DNA of 64,000 bases. Source: Algoriphagus machipongonensis (GTDB taxonomy: Bacteria > Bacteroidota > Bacteroidia > Cytophagales > Cyclobacteriaceae). A program made the position numbers and the translations under genes. Where the stretch lies: NCBI RefSeq assembly GCF_000166275.1, contig NZ_CM001023.1, positions 1,516,501 to 1,580,500 of the forward strand. The letters run 5' to 3'. Shown here in pieces: positions 42,847-51,225 of this stretch. The notes beneath the pieces are model-generated. The model was not told the origin of the DNA, did no database searches, and was given only the letters and a program-made list of their open reading frames with translations. Each line of letters opens with the position of its first letter. Position 1 is the first letter of the stretch.

Positions 42847-43563
42847 ATGCAAATAATCCCAGCAATAGACCTCATCGGAGGAAAATGTGTCCGACTTAGT
42901 CAGGGCGATTACAGCAGCAAAAAAGAATACCACGATGACCCGTTGGAAATGGCCAAGCGCTTTGAAGGTGCCGGAATACAACGCCTACATTTGGTGGATC
43001 TTGATGGAGCCAAAGCTAAGAAAATCGTGAATGGCGAAGTGTTGCAGCGAATTAGTGCAGGAACGAACTTAAAAGTTGATTTTGGTGGAGGAATTCAGGC
43101 GGATGAAGAGATAGAAAAAGCTTTTGAATTAGGAGCTAAACAAGTGACTGGGGGAAGTATTGCGGTGAAAAATGCCAGTTTGTTTAAATCTTGGATAAAA
43201 ACTTACGGCTCAGAAAAGATCATTCTAGGAGCTGATGCAAAAAATAGAAAAATTGCTGTTGGGGGTTGGGAAGAAACTACCTCGGTGGATTTAATTCCAT
43301 TTATCAAGGATTATGTGGCACTGGGAATCAGTTATGTCATTTGCACAGATGTAGCGAAAGACGGATTGCTTCAGGGCCCTTCAGCAGACTTATATAAAGA
43401 AATATTGGAAGAAATCCCTAACGTTAAATTAATTGCTAGTGGAGGAGTTTCTTCCGTGAAGGACTTAGAAGAACTGGAGAAAATCGGTGTCTTTGGGACA
43501 ATCGTGGGGAAAGCTTATTATGAGGGAAGAGTGACGCTGGAAGAATTGGCAGCTTTCATTTAA
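42847..43563 (+). CDS. hisA: 1-(5-phosphoribosyl)-5-[(5-phosphoribosylamino)methylideneamino] imidazole-4-carboxamide isomerase
   Basis: Histidine pathway Amadori isomerase. The start at 42847 (MQIIPAIDLIGGKCVRL) leaves out 7 codons that translate the heptamer repeat. 238-residue TIM barrel with catalytic Asp8 in PAIDLIGGKCVRL, KVDFGGGIQ (about 78-86), ICTDVAKDGLLQGPS (about 167-181) and IASGGVSS. Confidence 0.97.
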   Translation: MQIIPAIDLIGGKCVRLSQGDYSSKKEYHDDPLEMAKRFEGAGIQRLHLVDLDGAKAKKIVNGEVLQRISAGTNLKVDFGGGIQADEEIEKAFELGAKQVTGGSIAVKNASLFKSWIKTYGSEKIILGADAKNRKIAVGGWEETTSVDLIPFIKDYVALGISYVICTDVAKDGLLQGPSADLYKEILEEIPNVKLIASGGVSSVKDLEELEKIGVFGTIVGKAYYEGRVTLEELAAFI

Positions 43564-43578
43564 GTCAGAAGGCTAAAA

Positions 43579-43642
43579 TTAGAAATCTGAAATCTTACAA
43601 CTTTACCACTTTACAACATAATTTTCCAATCTTTCAATTTTA
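43579..43642. repeat. eight octamer units between hisA and hisF
   Basis: TTAGAAAT, CTGAAATC, TTACAACT, TTACCACT, TTACAACA, TAATTTTC, CAATCTTT and CAATTTTA run in 8-base register, with the last three matching the AATTTTTC-type units seen around the S23-like gene and before trpA. Confidence 0.7.
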
Positions 43643-43646
43643 AAAC

Positions 43647-43658
43647 CCGCCATGGCGG
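43647..43658. repeat. 12-bp perfect palindrome
   Basis: CCGCCATGGCGG, directly after the octamer array and 20 bases before hisF. G+C-rich in an AT-rich context. Confidence 0.7.
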
Positions 43659-43678
43659 ACAAGTAATTCCAATTCAAA

Positions 43679-44434
43679 ATGTTAACAAAACGAATAATCC
43701 CCTGCCTCGATATTAAAGAAGGCCGAACTGTCAAAGGAGTGAACTTTGTGGAACTTCGAGATGCAGGAGATCCTGTGGAGTTGGCGAAGATTTACTCTGA
43801 TGAGGGAGCTGATGAATTGGTGTTTTTGGATATTACAGCGACAGTTGACAAAAGAAAAACCTTAGCTGAATTGGTGACCAAAGTGGCAAAGGCAATCAAC
43901 ATTCCATTTACAGTAGGAGGAGGGATTTCTACGGTGGAAGATGTGAAAGTGCTTTTGAATGCAGGGGCAGATAAAATTTCTATCAATTCATCTGCGGTGA
44001 AAAATCCTCAGATCATCAATGAAATGGCGGCAGAATTTGGTTCTCAATGTATCGTGGTGGCGATCGATACGCGAAATGTCGATGGAATTGACTTTGTGCA
44101 TACACATGGTGGAAGAAAAGCTACTTTGCTAAAGACCCAAGAGTGGGCTCAAGAGGTCTGTGATCGAGGTGCTGGAGAAATTCTGTTGACTTCCATGGAT
44201 CATGATGGAACCAAGGCAGGTTTTTCAAATGCTCTTTTGGCTGAGATATCATCAGCTCTCAGTATTCCAGTTATTGCTTCGGGAGGAGCTGGGAAAATGG
44301 AACATTTCAAAGATGTGTTTACCTTTGGGAAAGCAGATGCTGCTTTAGCGGCCAGTATTTTTCACTTTAAAGAAATTGGTATTCCTGAGTTGAAAAGTTA
44401 TCTCGCAGGTGCAGCAATCAGTATAAGAAAATAA
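43679..44434 (+). CDS. hisF: imidazole glycerol phosphate synthase, cyclase subunit HisF
   Basis: Forms the imidazole ring with ammonia from HisH. The 251-residue barrel contains Asp11 in [27 protein letters not shown] (about 78-86), VVAIDTR with the second catalytic Asp near 130, and [14 protein letters not shown] (about 170-183). Followed by a pair of palindromic repeats before hisIE. Confidence 0.98.
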   Translation: MLTKRIIPCLDIKEGRTVKGVNFVELRDAGDPVELAKIYSDEGADELVFLDITATVDKRKTLAELVTKVAKAINIPFTVGGGISTVEDVKVLLNAGADKISINSSAVKNPQIINEMAAEFGSQCIVVAIDTRNVDGIDFVHTHGGRKATLLKTQEWAQEVCDRGAGEILLTSMDHDGTKAGFSNALLAEISSALSIPVIASGGAGKMEHFKDVFTFGKADAALAASIFHFKEIGIPELKSYLAGAAISIRK

Positions 44435-44440
44435 GGGAAT

Positions 44441-44471
44441 AACCTTTGAGGTCTTCAAGACCTCGAAGGTT
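44441..44471. repeat. first palindrome between hisF and hisIE
   Basis: AACCTT-T-GAGGTCTT-C-AAGACCTC-G-AAGGTT: 14 pairs with one opposed mismatch and a minimal centre. Confidence 0.8.
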
Positions 44472-44482
44472 TTAACTAAATA

Positions 44483-44513
44483 AACCTTCGGGGTTTTAGA
44501 AACACCAAAGGTT
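44483..44513. repeat. second palindrome between hisF and hisIE
   Basis: AACCTT and AAGGTT arms, same spacing and length (31 bases) as the first palindrome but with a diverged centre (GGGGTTT/AAACACC). It ends 3 bases before the hisIE start and could limit ribosome access. Confidence 0.75.
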
Positions 44514-44516
44514 AGA

Positions 44517-45119
44517 ATGGATATGAACATAGATTTTAAAAAAATGGACGGTTTGGTTCCGGCAATTGTACAAGATGCTATTAGCGGAAAAGTATTGATG
44601 CAGGGCTATATGAACGAGGAGGCTTTGACAAAAACGAAGGAAAGTGGAATGGTTACTTTTTTCAGCCGAAGCAAAAACCGACTTTGGACCAAAGGTGAGA
44701 CTTCCGGTAATTTTATGGAACTGGTTAGTATCGCAGTAGATTGTGATGGCGATTCCCTATTGGTAAAAGCCAATCCTAAAGGCCCAACTTGTCACACTGG
44801 AGCAGATACCTGCTTTAATGAGGGGAATTCTTCTAAGACGGGCTTTATAGATCAATTGAGAGCTATCATTAAAGACCGTAAGAACAACCCAACGGATCAA
44901 TCTTATACAGCAAGCTTATTTGCCAAAGGCATCAATAAAGTAGCTCAGAAAGTAGGAGAAGAAGCAGTAGAAATTGTGATTGAAGCGAAAGATGATAATA
45001 AAGAGCTTTTCATGGGGGAAGCAGCAGACTTACTCTATCACTATTTAGTGCTTTTGGAAGCCAAAGGTTATGAACTAGATGAGGTGATGGATGTTCTGAT
45101 TGAACGACATAAAAAATAG
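44517..45119 (+). CDS. hisIE: bifunctional phosphoribosyl-AMP cyclohydrolase / phosphoribosyl-ATP pyrophosphatase
   Basis: Two early histidine steps in one chain. The HisI part (about 1-110) has LMQGYMNEEAL, FFSRSKNRLWTKGETSGN (about 44-61), VDCDGDSLL and the zinc Cys in GPTCHTGADTCF; the HisE part (about 118-200) has SYTASLFAKGINKVAQKVGE and AADLLYHYLVLLE. A second ATG six bases on is an alternative start. 200 residues; last gene of the run. hisG, hisD, hisC and hisB are not in the window. Confidence 0.97.
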   Translation: MDMNIDFKKMDGLVPAIVQDAISGKVLMQGYMNEEALTKTKESGMVTFFSRSKNRLWTKGETSGNFMELVSIAVDCDGDSLLVKANPKGPTCHTGADTCFNEGNSSKTGFIDQLRAIIKDRKNNPTDQSYTASLFAKGINKVAQKVGEEAVEIVIEAKDDNKELFMGEAADLLYHYLVLLEAKGYELDEVMDVLIERHKK

Positions 45120-45128
45120 AAAATGATT

Positions 45129-45160
45129 AAAGCCTGATTTCTCTCACAGGCTTTAATTTT
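45129..45160. terminator. terminator between hisIE and the second S41 protease
   Basis: AAAGCCTG (45129-45136) pairs with CAGGCTTT (45147-45154), followed by AATTTTT. Can serve both converging genes. Confidence 0.75.
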
Positions 45161-46479
45161 TAATAGACGGGAAACTCTTTTCTGAGGCCTTCAAAAGCAT
45201 CTATCATTTCCCAAGAAGGTCGAAAGTAACTGTTTTGAATTCTGGCGTTCACATTTCCGTTTTCTAAAAACTCCAAAGCTGCTTTTAGCCTTAAGTCATT
45301 AGGATCTCCCCAATTAAACTGGGGGCTGTCACCTACCAAAAAATCCGGTTCAAACCCATCAAAATATTCAGCATTCCCTTCTGCATTGGCAGTGGCAAAA
45401 GTGATTGGTACAAGCTCAACATTATTGGATTTTAAGGTATTGTTATAATTGGATAATGGAAAAGAGCCTACGGGTTTTCCATAGGTATTATCCCCGATTA
45501 AAGTAATGTCGAAATAAGGGTTTAGGCTATTAATGACCAATTCGGATGCTGAAGCACTTCCTCTTGAAGTGATAAAAACGAGTTGAGAGAGGTTTAACCC
45601 GCCTTGTTTTTTGAAAAGGGTTTCCCTTTCAAAATTTGCTTTTAGGCTATTGAGCTTATTGGTATACATAAGCTTTTCATTATCCTTTGCCTGAATCAAA
45701 AAGTTCATGATTTGTTCGGCAACATCCACAGACCCTCCACCATTGTACCTCAGGTCAATAATGAGTTCAGATATATTTTGATCTTGAAAAAAATCTAAGG
45801 ATTCCTGAACTTCTTTACTTTGTGTGGGACTTAGACCCGCAGTGGCTTTGAAACTGTTGTAAACCCAATAGCCAATTTTTTTTCCACCTCTCTCAATTAC
45901 CTCCTGATGGAGAATTGAGTTGGATTGATATTCTGCTTTCGTATTACTTCTACTTGTGGTAGACCCATCGGGTAATTTAAATGTAAAGCTATTTGTGATT
46001 CCAGCTTCCGCGTTTCCTAATTGAAAATCATAAGAACCTGCACCATTTTTATATTCTGAGATTGCCTTTCCATTAATTTCTATTATTTCCCAACCTCGTT
46101 TCCAGCCATCTTTTCCTGCTGGGGCATCATCATAGACAAAGGTTAAAAAGAGTTTTTCATTTGCATCGAAGGCAAAGCCAAAACCATGACCGGCATTTTT
46201 ACCTACGAAAGAATTGTTGAAATCCTCAATAGTAGTAATGTAAGAAAACCGGTCAAGGGGTTTGAATTTTAAAGCTTCTAGGTATTCCTGATTACTGTCA
46301 AACCCCTTGGGCTCAGGTCGTTCAGGTAATTCTTGATTCCAGTAATACCACTCTTCCAGTGCATCATAAATCGCATTTTTGACTTCAATTGAATCTGGAT
46401 TTGGAATAGGGTCATCTTTTGATTGACAAGACCAAAAAACCAAAATTACCATCGTAAATAGCCAAAATGTCTTTTTCAT
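45160..46479 (-). CDS. S41 family peptidase, lipoprotein (second copy)
   Basis: A lipoprotein signal with Cys18 (VFWSCQSKD) leads into a 439-residue protein laid out like the one at 28004: an N-terminal helical region, a PDZ-like part (DDAPAGKDGWKRGWEIIEIN), the core LIIDLRYNGGGSVDVAEQ, catalytic Ser in SRGSASASELVIN and Lys in GKPVGS. A paralogue rather than a duplicate, as identity is moderate. Function in periplasmic proteolysis is inferred. Confidence 0.9.
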   Translation of the reverse strand: MKKTFWLFTMVILVFWSCQSKDDPIPNPDSIEVKNAIYDALEEWYYWNQELPERPEPKGFDSNQEYLEALKFKPLDRFSYITTIEDFNNSFVGKNAGHGFGFAFDANEKLFLTFVYDDAPAGKDGWKRGWEIIEINGKAISEYKNGAGSYDFQLGNAEAGITNSFTFKLPDGSTTSRSNTKAEYQSNSILHQEVIERGGKKIGYWVYNSFKATAGLSPTQSKEVQESLDFFQDQNISELIIDLRYNGGGSVDVAEQIMNFLIQAKDNEKLMYTNKLNSLKANFERETLFKKQGGLNLSQLVFITSRGSASASELVINSLNPYFDITLIGDNTYGKPVGSFPLSNYNNTLKSNNVELVPITFATANAEGNAEYFDGFEPDFLVGDSPQFNWGDPNDLRLKAALEFLENGNVNARIQNSYFRPSWEMIDAFEGLRKEFPVY

Positions 46480-46524
46480 GCTTATTGGTAAATGAATATG
46501 GTATGAGTCAAGAATTAGAAGCTA

Positions 46525-46917
46525 TTAGATAGCGATATCGTAAACTTGGACTTTACTCCACATTGATGAATATTTCTCGATAAATTCTAAATGAGTTGGG
46601 TCAGTTTGATATACGTTTTGATCTTCTAAACTGTCGAAGAAAATAGTACAAGAAACCTGAAAACTATGATCTACTACATCTCTGTCCGCAGTGTCTGCAG
46701 GAGTTCCAGCAATAAATTTCCCAACTGTTTTACATCTTCCTAACATTGGAACTGCCTCCGTTAGGAATTCTTCAGTATTAGCTACGTCGTGTAGCCAAAA
46801 ATAGACTTGATGGATCATTTTTTGTTTTGCCATTTCTTTAGCGATTGATTGAATAGGTAAAAGGGCTGCAGCACTTGCTACTCCCATTGTTGATAAGAAT
46901 TGTCGTCTTGATTTCAT
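46525..46917 (-). CDS. Dabb (stress-responsive A/B barrel) domain protein with Tat signal
   Basis: The N-terminus SRRQFLSTMGVASAAALLP carries a twin-arginine motif (about 3-21), so the protein is probably exported by Tat. The mature part shows the ferredoxin-like Dabb pattern: MIHQVYFWLHD, then VVDHSFQVSCTIFFDSLEDQ and HLEFIEKY. 130 residues. Such dimeric barrels bind small molecules; the ligand is unknown. Confidence 0.85.
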   Translation of the reverse strand: MKSRRQFLSTMGVASAAALLPIQSIAKEMAKQKMIHQVYFWLHDVANTEEFLTEAVPMLGRCKTVGKFIAGTPADTADRDVVDHSFQVSCTIFFDSLEDQNVYQTDPTHLEFIEKYSSMWSKVQVYDIAI

Positions 46918-47072
46918 GTCAAATTTGTCAAATGGAATTTATAGCAGGGGTTAAATCTGACTTCGATTCCTCAAAGATTCTAAAGATAAAAATTTATATT
47001 GCTTTTCGATAACGATTTTGAAACGCCCAGGACCTGCTTTCCAAAAGCAGGTATTTCTTTAATAAAATAACC

Positions 47073-48059
47073 ATGAATTATCGGAAATTAGGAAAAACAG
47101 GATTTGAAATTTCGGAAGTTGGCCTTGGTACTTGGCAGATTGGTGGAGGATGGGGAAATCCATTTGATCCAAAAATTGCTGAGGAGCTTTTAGCTGAGGC
47201 ATTTGATCATGGAGTAAACTTTATTGATACAGCTGATGTGTACGATGCTGGCTTAAGTGAGGCTGCGGTTGGGAAAGCTGTGAGAGAATTTTCAGGGAAA
47301 ATTTTTGTTGCTACCAAATGCGGAAGAAGGATTCAGCCTCATCAAAATCAAGGCTATACCGTTGATAAGTTGAGAAGGTATGTGGAGGATAGTCTCAGAA
47401 ATACGGGGCTAGAACAGCTGGATTTAATTCAATTGCATTGCCCACCTACAGAGGTGTATACCAGGGATGAAATTTTTGGGCTGTTTGAAGATTTAAAAAG
47501 CGAGGGGAAAATTGCAGCGATGGGAGTTAGTGTGGAGAAAATCACAGAGGGACTTAGCGCTATGAAATATGAAATCGTCTCGAGTATTCAGGTGATTTTT
47601 AATATTTTTCGCCAAAGGCCGGCGGAAATACTTTTTAGAAATGCTGCTAAAAATGACATTGGATTGATTGTTCGGGTTCCTTTGGCGAGTGGCCTGTTGA
47701 GTGGAAATATTAATACCGAAACTAGCTTTTCGAAAGATGATCATCGCTATTTCAATAGAGAGGGTAAAGCTTTCGATAAAGGTGAAACTTTCTCTGGAGT
47801 ACCTTTGGAAATTGCCTTTCCAGCGATAGAAGAATTGAAAAAAGAAATTGGGGCAGATTATTCCTTAGCGGCTTTTGCTTTGAAATGGGTGCTGATGTTT
47901 CCTGAGGTTAGTACCGTAATCCCAGGTGCATCCAAGCTTTCACAGCTGCAATCAAACATCAAAGTTTCGGAAATGGCACCTTTATCTGAAAAAAATATGG
48001 CTATCGCAAGAGAGGTATATGACAAATACATTCGGCCAGAAGTGCATCATCTGTGGTAA
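47073..48059 (+). CDS. aldo/keto reductase
   Basis: NADPH-dependent reductase of the AKR superfamily, 328 residues. The tetrad is complete: Asp52 and Tyr57 in FIDTADVYDAGLSE, Lys82 in ATKCGRR and His122 in IQLHCPP. The late ALKWVLMFPEVSTVIPGASK motif (split) binds the cofactor phosphate. Substrate not predictable. Monocistronic, with a strong terminator. Confidence 0.92.
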   Translation: MNYRKLGKTGFEISEVGLGTWQIGGGWGNPFDPKIAEELLAEAFDHGVNFIDTADVYDAGLSEAAVGKAVREFSGKIFVATKCGRRIQPHQNQGYTVDKLRRYVEDSLRNTGLEQLDLIQLHCPPTEVYTRDEIFGLFEDLKSEGKIAAMGVSVEKITEGLSAMKYEIVSSIQVIFNIFRQRPAEILFRNAAKNDIGLIVRVPLASGLLSGNINTETSFSKDDHRYFNREGKAFDKGETFSGVPLEIAFPAIEELKKEIGADYSLAAFALKWVLMFPEVSTVIPGASKLSQLQSNIKVSEMAPLSEKNMAIAREVYDKYIRPEVHHLW

Positions 48060-48065
48060 AAAATT

Positions 48066-48099
48066 AAGCCCCTTGAATCGAGATTCAAGGGGCTTTTAT
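48066..48099. terminator. intrinsic terminator after the aldo/keto reductase
   Basis: AAGCCCCTTGAATC and GATTCAAGGGGCTT form a 14-bp perfect stem with T residues after it; it can also end the minus-strand gene at 48099. Confidence 0.9.
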
Positions 48100-49022
48100 T
48101 ATAAGCTATTTTGGTTATCTCTTTCTTTCCTTAATTGGACCATTTTGATTTGATTTTGAACAAGCATGTTTTGATCTGATAAAAGATCAAAGTTTACGAC
48201 TGCTTTATCTGTTCGGTCCATTAAAGTGATCATGTCATCTCCGATTCGGATGACTTCTAAAGATTCACCTTTAAATTTCAAGTCTTTAGGCTTTACAAAT
48301 AATTTACCTTCCTTTTCAATAACCTCCCCTAGATCAAAAAGAATCGGGTTAAGTTCTTTGTCCACTGATTCTTGAATTGAAATACTTGGGCTCCAACCAT
48401 TTCTTGCCAGTTGAATCTTTTGATGATAGTAAAATTTGTGGTTTTCAATCAGTGCTCTTGCAGCTTTTGTATCTAGCTTTTCGGAGGAATAGGCTTTGGC
48501 AGAGTAAGTCGTCATGGTACTATTGCCAGGGGTATTTTCATTTCCGTACTGATTTCCTCTCTGAAATTGATTCCCAATGAAAAGCGCATTAGCGCCCATC
48601 ATAAATGCCTCGGTTTTCAATTTAGTCAGCGCTCGATTATTCACATTGTTCACACTAGAAAGTGTAGTTACTCCAACAGCTTTAGAAAATAAATCCCCCA
48701 TAATTTCCAAGCCTTCTATTTCGACTGGATTGAAAGTGACAAAGATTTTATCGATATCAAGAAGTGTATTTACTTCTTTAAATGGGCTTTTGAATTCTTC
48801 AGTTCTTCCACTTGAAAATTCAATTTTATCTACAAGATTCTTGCTGATAGAATAGAGTACCTCCTCACCAGGATAGGTGTATTTAATGATCCCGGTCCCA
48901 ACTTCCTTAATAACAACTTCTTTATGCCCGTCTTTCAAAAACAATTTATCGCTTTTGGTTTGGGAAAAGCTTTTGCCGGTAAATGCCAAGCAAAATAGCA
49001 CTGGGATAAGGGTTCTTTTCAT
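48099..49022 (-). CDS. exported hypothetical protein (307 aa)
   Basis: Signal peptide (about 1-20, CLAFTGKSFSQ), then a short beta-rich region (KLFLKDGHKEVVIKEVGTG, about 26-44). A central part, EAFMMGANALFIGNQF (about 134-149), recalls small heavy-metal-binding-like folds of outer-membrane lipoproteins, but this is weak. The C-terminal part is charged and helical. No firm family assignment. Confidence 0.7.
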   Translation of the reverse strand: MKRTLIPVLFCLAFTGKSFSQTKSDKLFLKDGHKEVVIKEVGTGIIKYTYPGEEVLYSISKNLVDKIEFSSGRTEEFKSPFKEVNTLLDIDKIFVTFNPVEIEGLEIMGDLFSKAVGVTTLSSVNNVNNRALTKLKTEAFMMGANALFIGNQFQRGNQYGNENTPGNSTMTTYSAKAYSSEKLDTKAARALIENHKFYYHQKIQLARNGWSPSISIQESVDKELNPILFDLGEVIEKEGKLFVKPKDLKFKGESLEVIRIGDDMITLMDRTDKAVVNFDLLSDQNMLVQNQIKMVQLRKERDNQNSL

Positions 49023-49110
49023 AAATAAGTTAGTGAATAATTTCTACTCAAAGTTCGGAAGTATTTACGGTGTAGTTAAACGAATGTTCTAATTTTATTT
49101 GCTATTTAGT

Positions 49111-49147
49111 AAAAAAAAATCCCTCAAACTTTCGTCTGAGGGATTTT
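49111..49147 (-). terminator. intrinsic terminator after typA
   Basis: AATCCCTCA pairs with TGAGGGATT around 10 bases; nine A residues on the plus strand give a T run on the minus strand. Confidence 0.85.
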
Positions 49148-49173
49148 ATATATTCTTGACTCTTGATGCTTAT

Positions 49174-50979
49174 TTAAGCGTCTTTTTTGGCCATTCTTGT
49201 TCTTTCACCTTCATCCAAGAAAATTTTTCTCATACGGATGGTTTTAGGAGTGATTTCAAGGTATTCATCCTTTTGGATATATTCCATTGCTTCCTCAAGA
49301 GAGAACTTCACTGCAGGAGCAATCTTAGTGTTATCATCAGAACCTGAAGCACGCATGTTGGTTAGCTTCTTTCCTTTTTGAACGTTAACTACAATATCAC
49401 TGTCTCTGCTATGCGCGCCAATTACTTGACCTCCGTAAAGCTCTTCTCCAGGATTTACGAAGAATGTACCTCTATCTTGTAGCTTATCAATTGAATAAGC
49501 AGTACAAGGACCGTTTTCCATAGAAATGATAGAACCAGTTGTCCTTTCTGGAATCGTTCCTTTGAAAGGCTCATATGCACTGAAACGGTGGTTCATGATA
49601 GCTTCACCTTGAGTGGCAGTAAGCACGTTGTTTCTCAAACCGATCAAACCTCTTGAAGGGATTTTAAACTCCAAGTGTTGAAGATCACCTTTTGGCTCCA
49701 TGATCAATAGCTCACCTTTACGCTGAGTAGCTAATTCAATCACTTTACCTGCGGTAGATTCAGGAACGTCCACTACCAATGTTTCGATAGGTTCGTTCTT
49801 TTCTCCGTCTATTTCTCTGAAAATTACTTGTGGCTGACCAACTTGCAGTTCATATCCTTCTCTTCTCATTGTTTCAATCAAAACAGACAAGTGTAGAATT
49901 CCACGACCGTAAACCAAGAATTTGTCCTCAGAATCAGTTGGCTCAACACGTAGTGCTAAGTTTTTCTCTGTTTCTTTCATCAATCGATCTCTCAAGTGAC
50001 GAGAAGTCACAAACTTTCCTTCTTTACCGAAGAATGGAGAGTTATTGATCGTGAAGAGCATATTCATGGTAGGCTCGTCAATCGCAATTCTTTTCAGAGG
50101 CTCAGGGTTTTCTAAGCTTGCGATGGTGTCACCAATCTCGAAGTCTTCGATTCCTGTTACAGCACAAATATCACCGGCTACAACTTCAGTTACTTTCGCT
50201 TTACCTAATCCTTCAAACGTATGAAGTTCTTTTACCCTTACTTTTTTGAAAACGTCATCATTTTTACAAAGAGTTACTTGCTCTCCTTCTTTGATGCTTC
50301 CTCTTTTTACTCTACCGATAGCGATACGGCCAACGAAGTTAGAGTAATCCAAAGACGTAATTTGCATCTGTAAAGATCCCTCTTCAATTTTTGGAGCTGG
50401 AATATAATCTACGATTGCATCCAAAAGAGGAACGATTGAGTCTGTTGGGTTTTTCCAATCAGGTCCCATCCAATTCTGCTTAGCAGAGCCATATAGGGTA
50501 TGGAATTCCAATTGCTCTTCTGTAGCATCTAAGTTGAACATTAATTCAAAAACTGCTTCATGAACTTCGTCAGGACGACAGTTTTCTTTGTCCACTTTAT
50601 TGACCACTACAATAGGTGTAAGTCCTAGATCCAAAGCTTTTCCCAAAACGAATCTTGTTTGTGGCATTGGTCCTTCAAAAGCATCTACCAAAAGAATAAC
50701 TCCATCGGCCATCTTCAATACTCGCTCCACTTCACCACCGAAATCGGCGTGACCAGGGGTGTCAATGATGTTGATTTTTGTGTCTCTATATCTTACTGAT
50801 ACGTTCTTGGAAAGGATAGTAATCCCTCTTTCACGCTCCAGATCATTATTGTCAAGAATCAAGTCGTCGAACTGCTGATTCTCTCTAAAGATTTTAGAAG
50901 CATGAATGATTTTATCCACGAGTGTAGTTTTGCCGTGGTCAACGTGTGCGATGATCGCGATATTCCGAATATTCTGCAT
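49174..50979 (-). CDS. typA: ribosome-associated GTPase TypA/BipA
   Basis: Translational GTPase linked to ribosome assembly and stress growth. The 601 residues have G1 [13 protein letters not shown] (11-23), G2 RERGIT, G3 [12 protein letters not shown] (about 73-84), G4 NKVD (about 127-130), then EF-Tu-like beta domains and the BipA-specific C-terminal domain. All GTPase motifs intact. Confidence 0.97.
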   Translation of the reverse strand: MQNIRNIAIIAHVDHGKTTLVDKIIHASKIFRENQQFDDLILDNNDLERERGITILSKNVSVRYRDTKINIIDTPGHADFGGEVERVLKMADGVILLVDAFEGPMPQTRFVLGKALDLGLTPIVVVNKVDKENCRPDEVHEAVFELMFNLDATEEQLEFHTLYGSAKQNWMGPDWKNPTDSIVPLLDAIVDYIPAPKIEEGSLQMQITSLDYSNFVGRIAIGRVKRGSIKEGEQVTLCKNDDVFKKVRVKELHTFEGLGKAKVTEVVAGDICAVTGIEDFEIGDTIASLENPEPLKRIAIDEPTMNMLFTINNSPFFGKEGKFVTSRHLRDRLMKETEKNLALRVEPTDSEDKFLVYGRGILHLSVLIETMRREGYELQVGQPQVIFREIDGEKNEPIETLVVDVPESTAGKVIELATQRKGELLIMEPKGDLQHLEFKIPSRGLIGLRNNVLTATQGEAIMNHRFSAYEPFKGTIPERTTGSIISMENGPCTAYSIDKLQDRGTFFVNPGEELYGGQVIGAHSRDSDIVVNVQKGKKLTNMRASGSDDNTKIAPAVKFSLEEAMEYIQKDEYLEITPKTIRMRKIFLDEGERTRMAKKDA

Positions 50980-51225
50980 GGTTTGCCTGATTGAAGGCGC
51001 AAAAGTACGAATAATATTTCGCAGTAAGGTTATGACTTCGTGAAGTTTGGCTCATTTATAAGAAGATCTAAAAAGAAAATGGCCTTTTTATGAAGATTTG
51101 TGTGATTCCTTATATAAAATTCTGGTTTGATAGGCGCAATAGTTTTAGTAGAATTGACAGCCAATTTTAGGTAAAACCTAAATTACTGATCAGTAATTAC
51201 TTAAAAGTCCTCACAGAAACTACAC

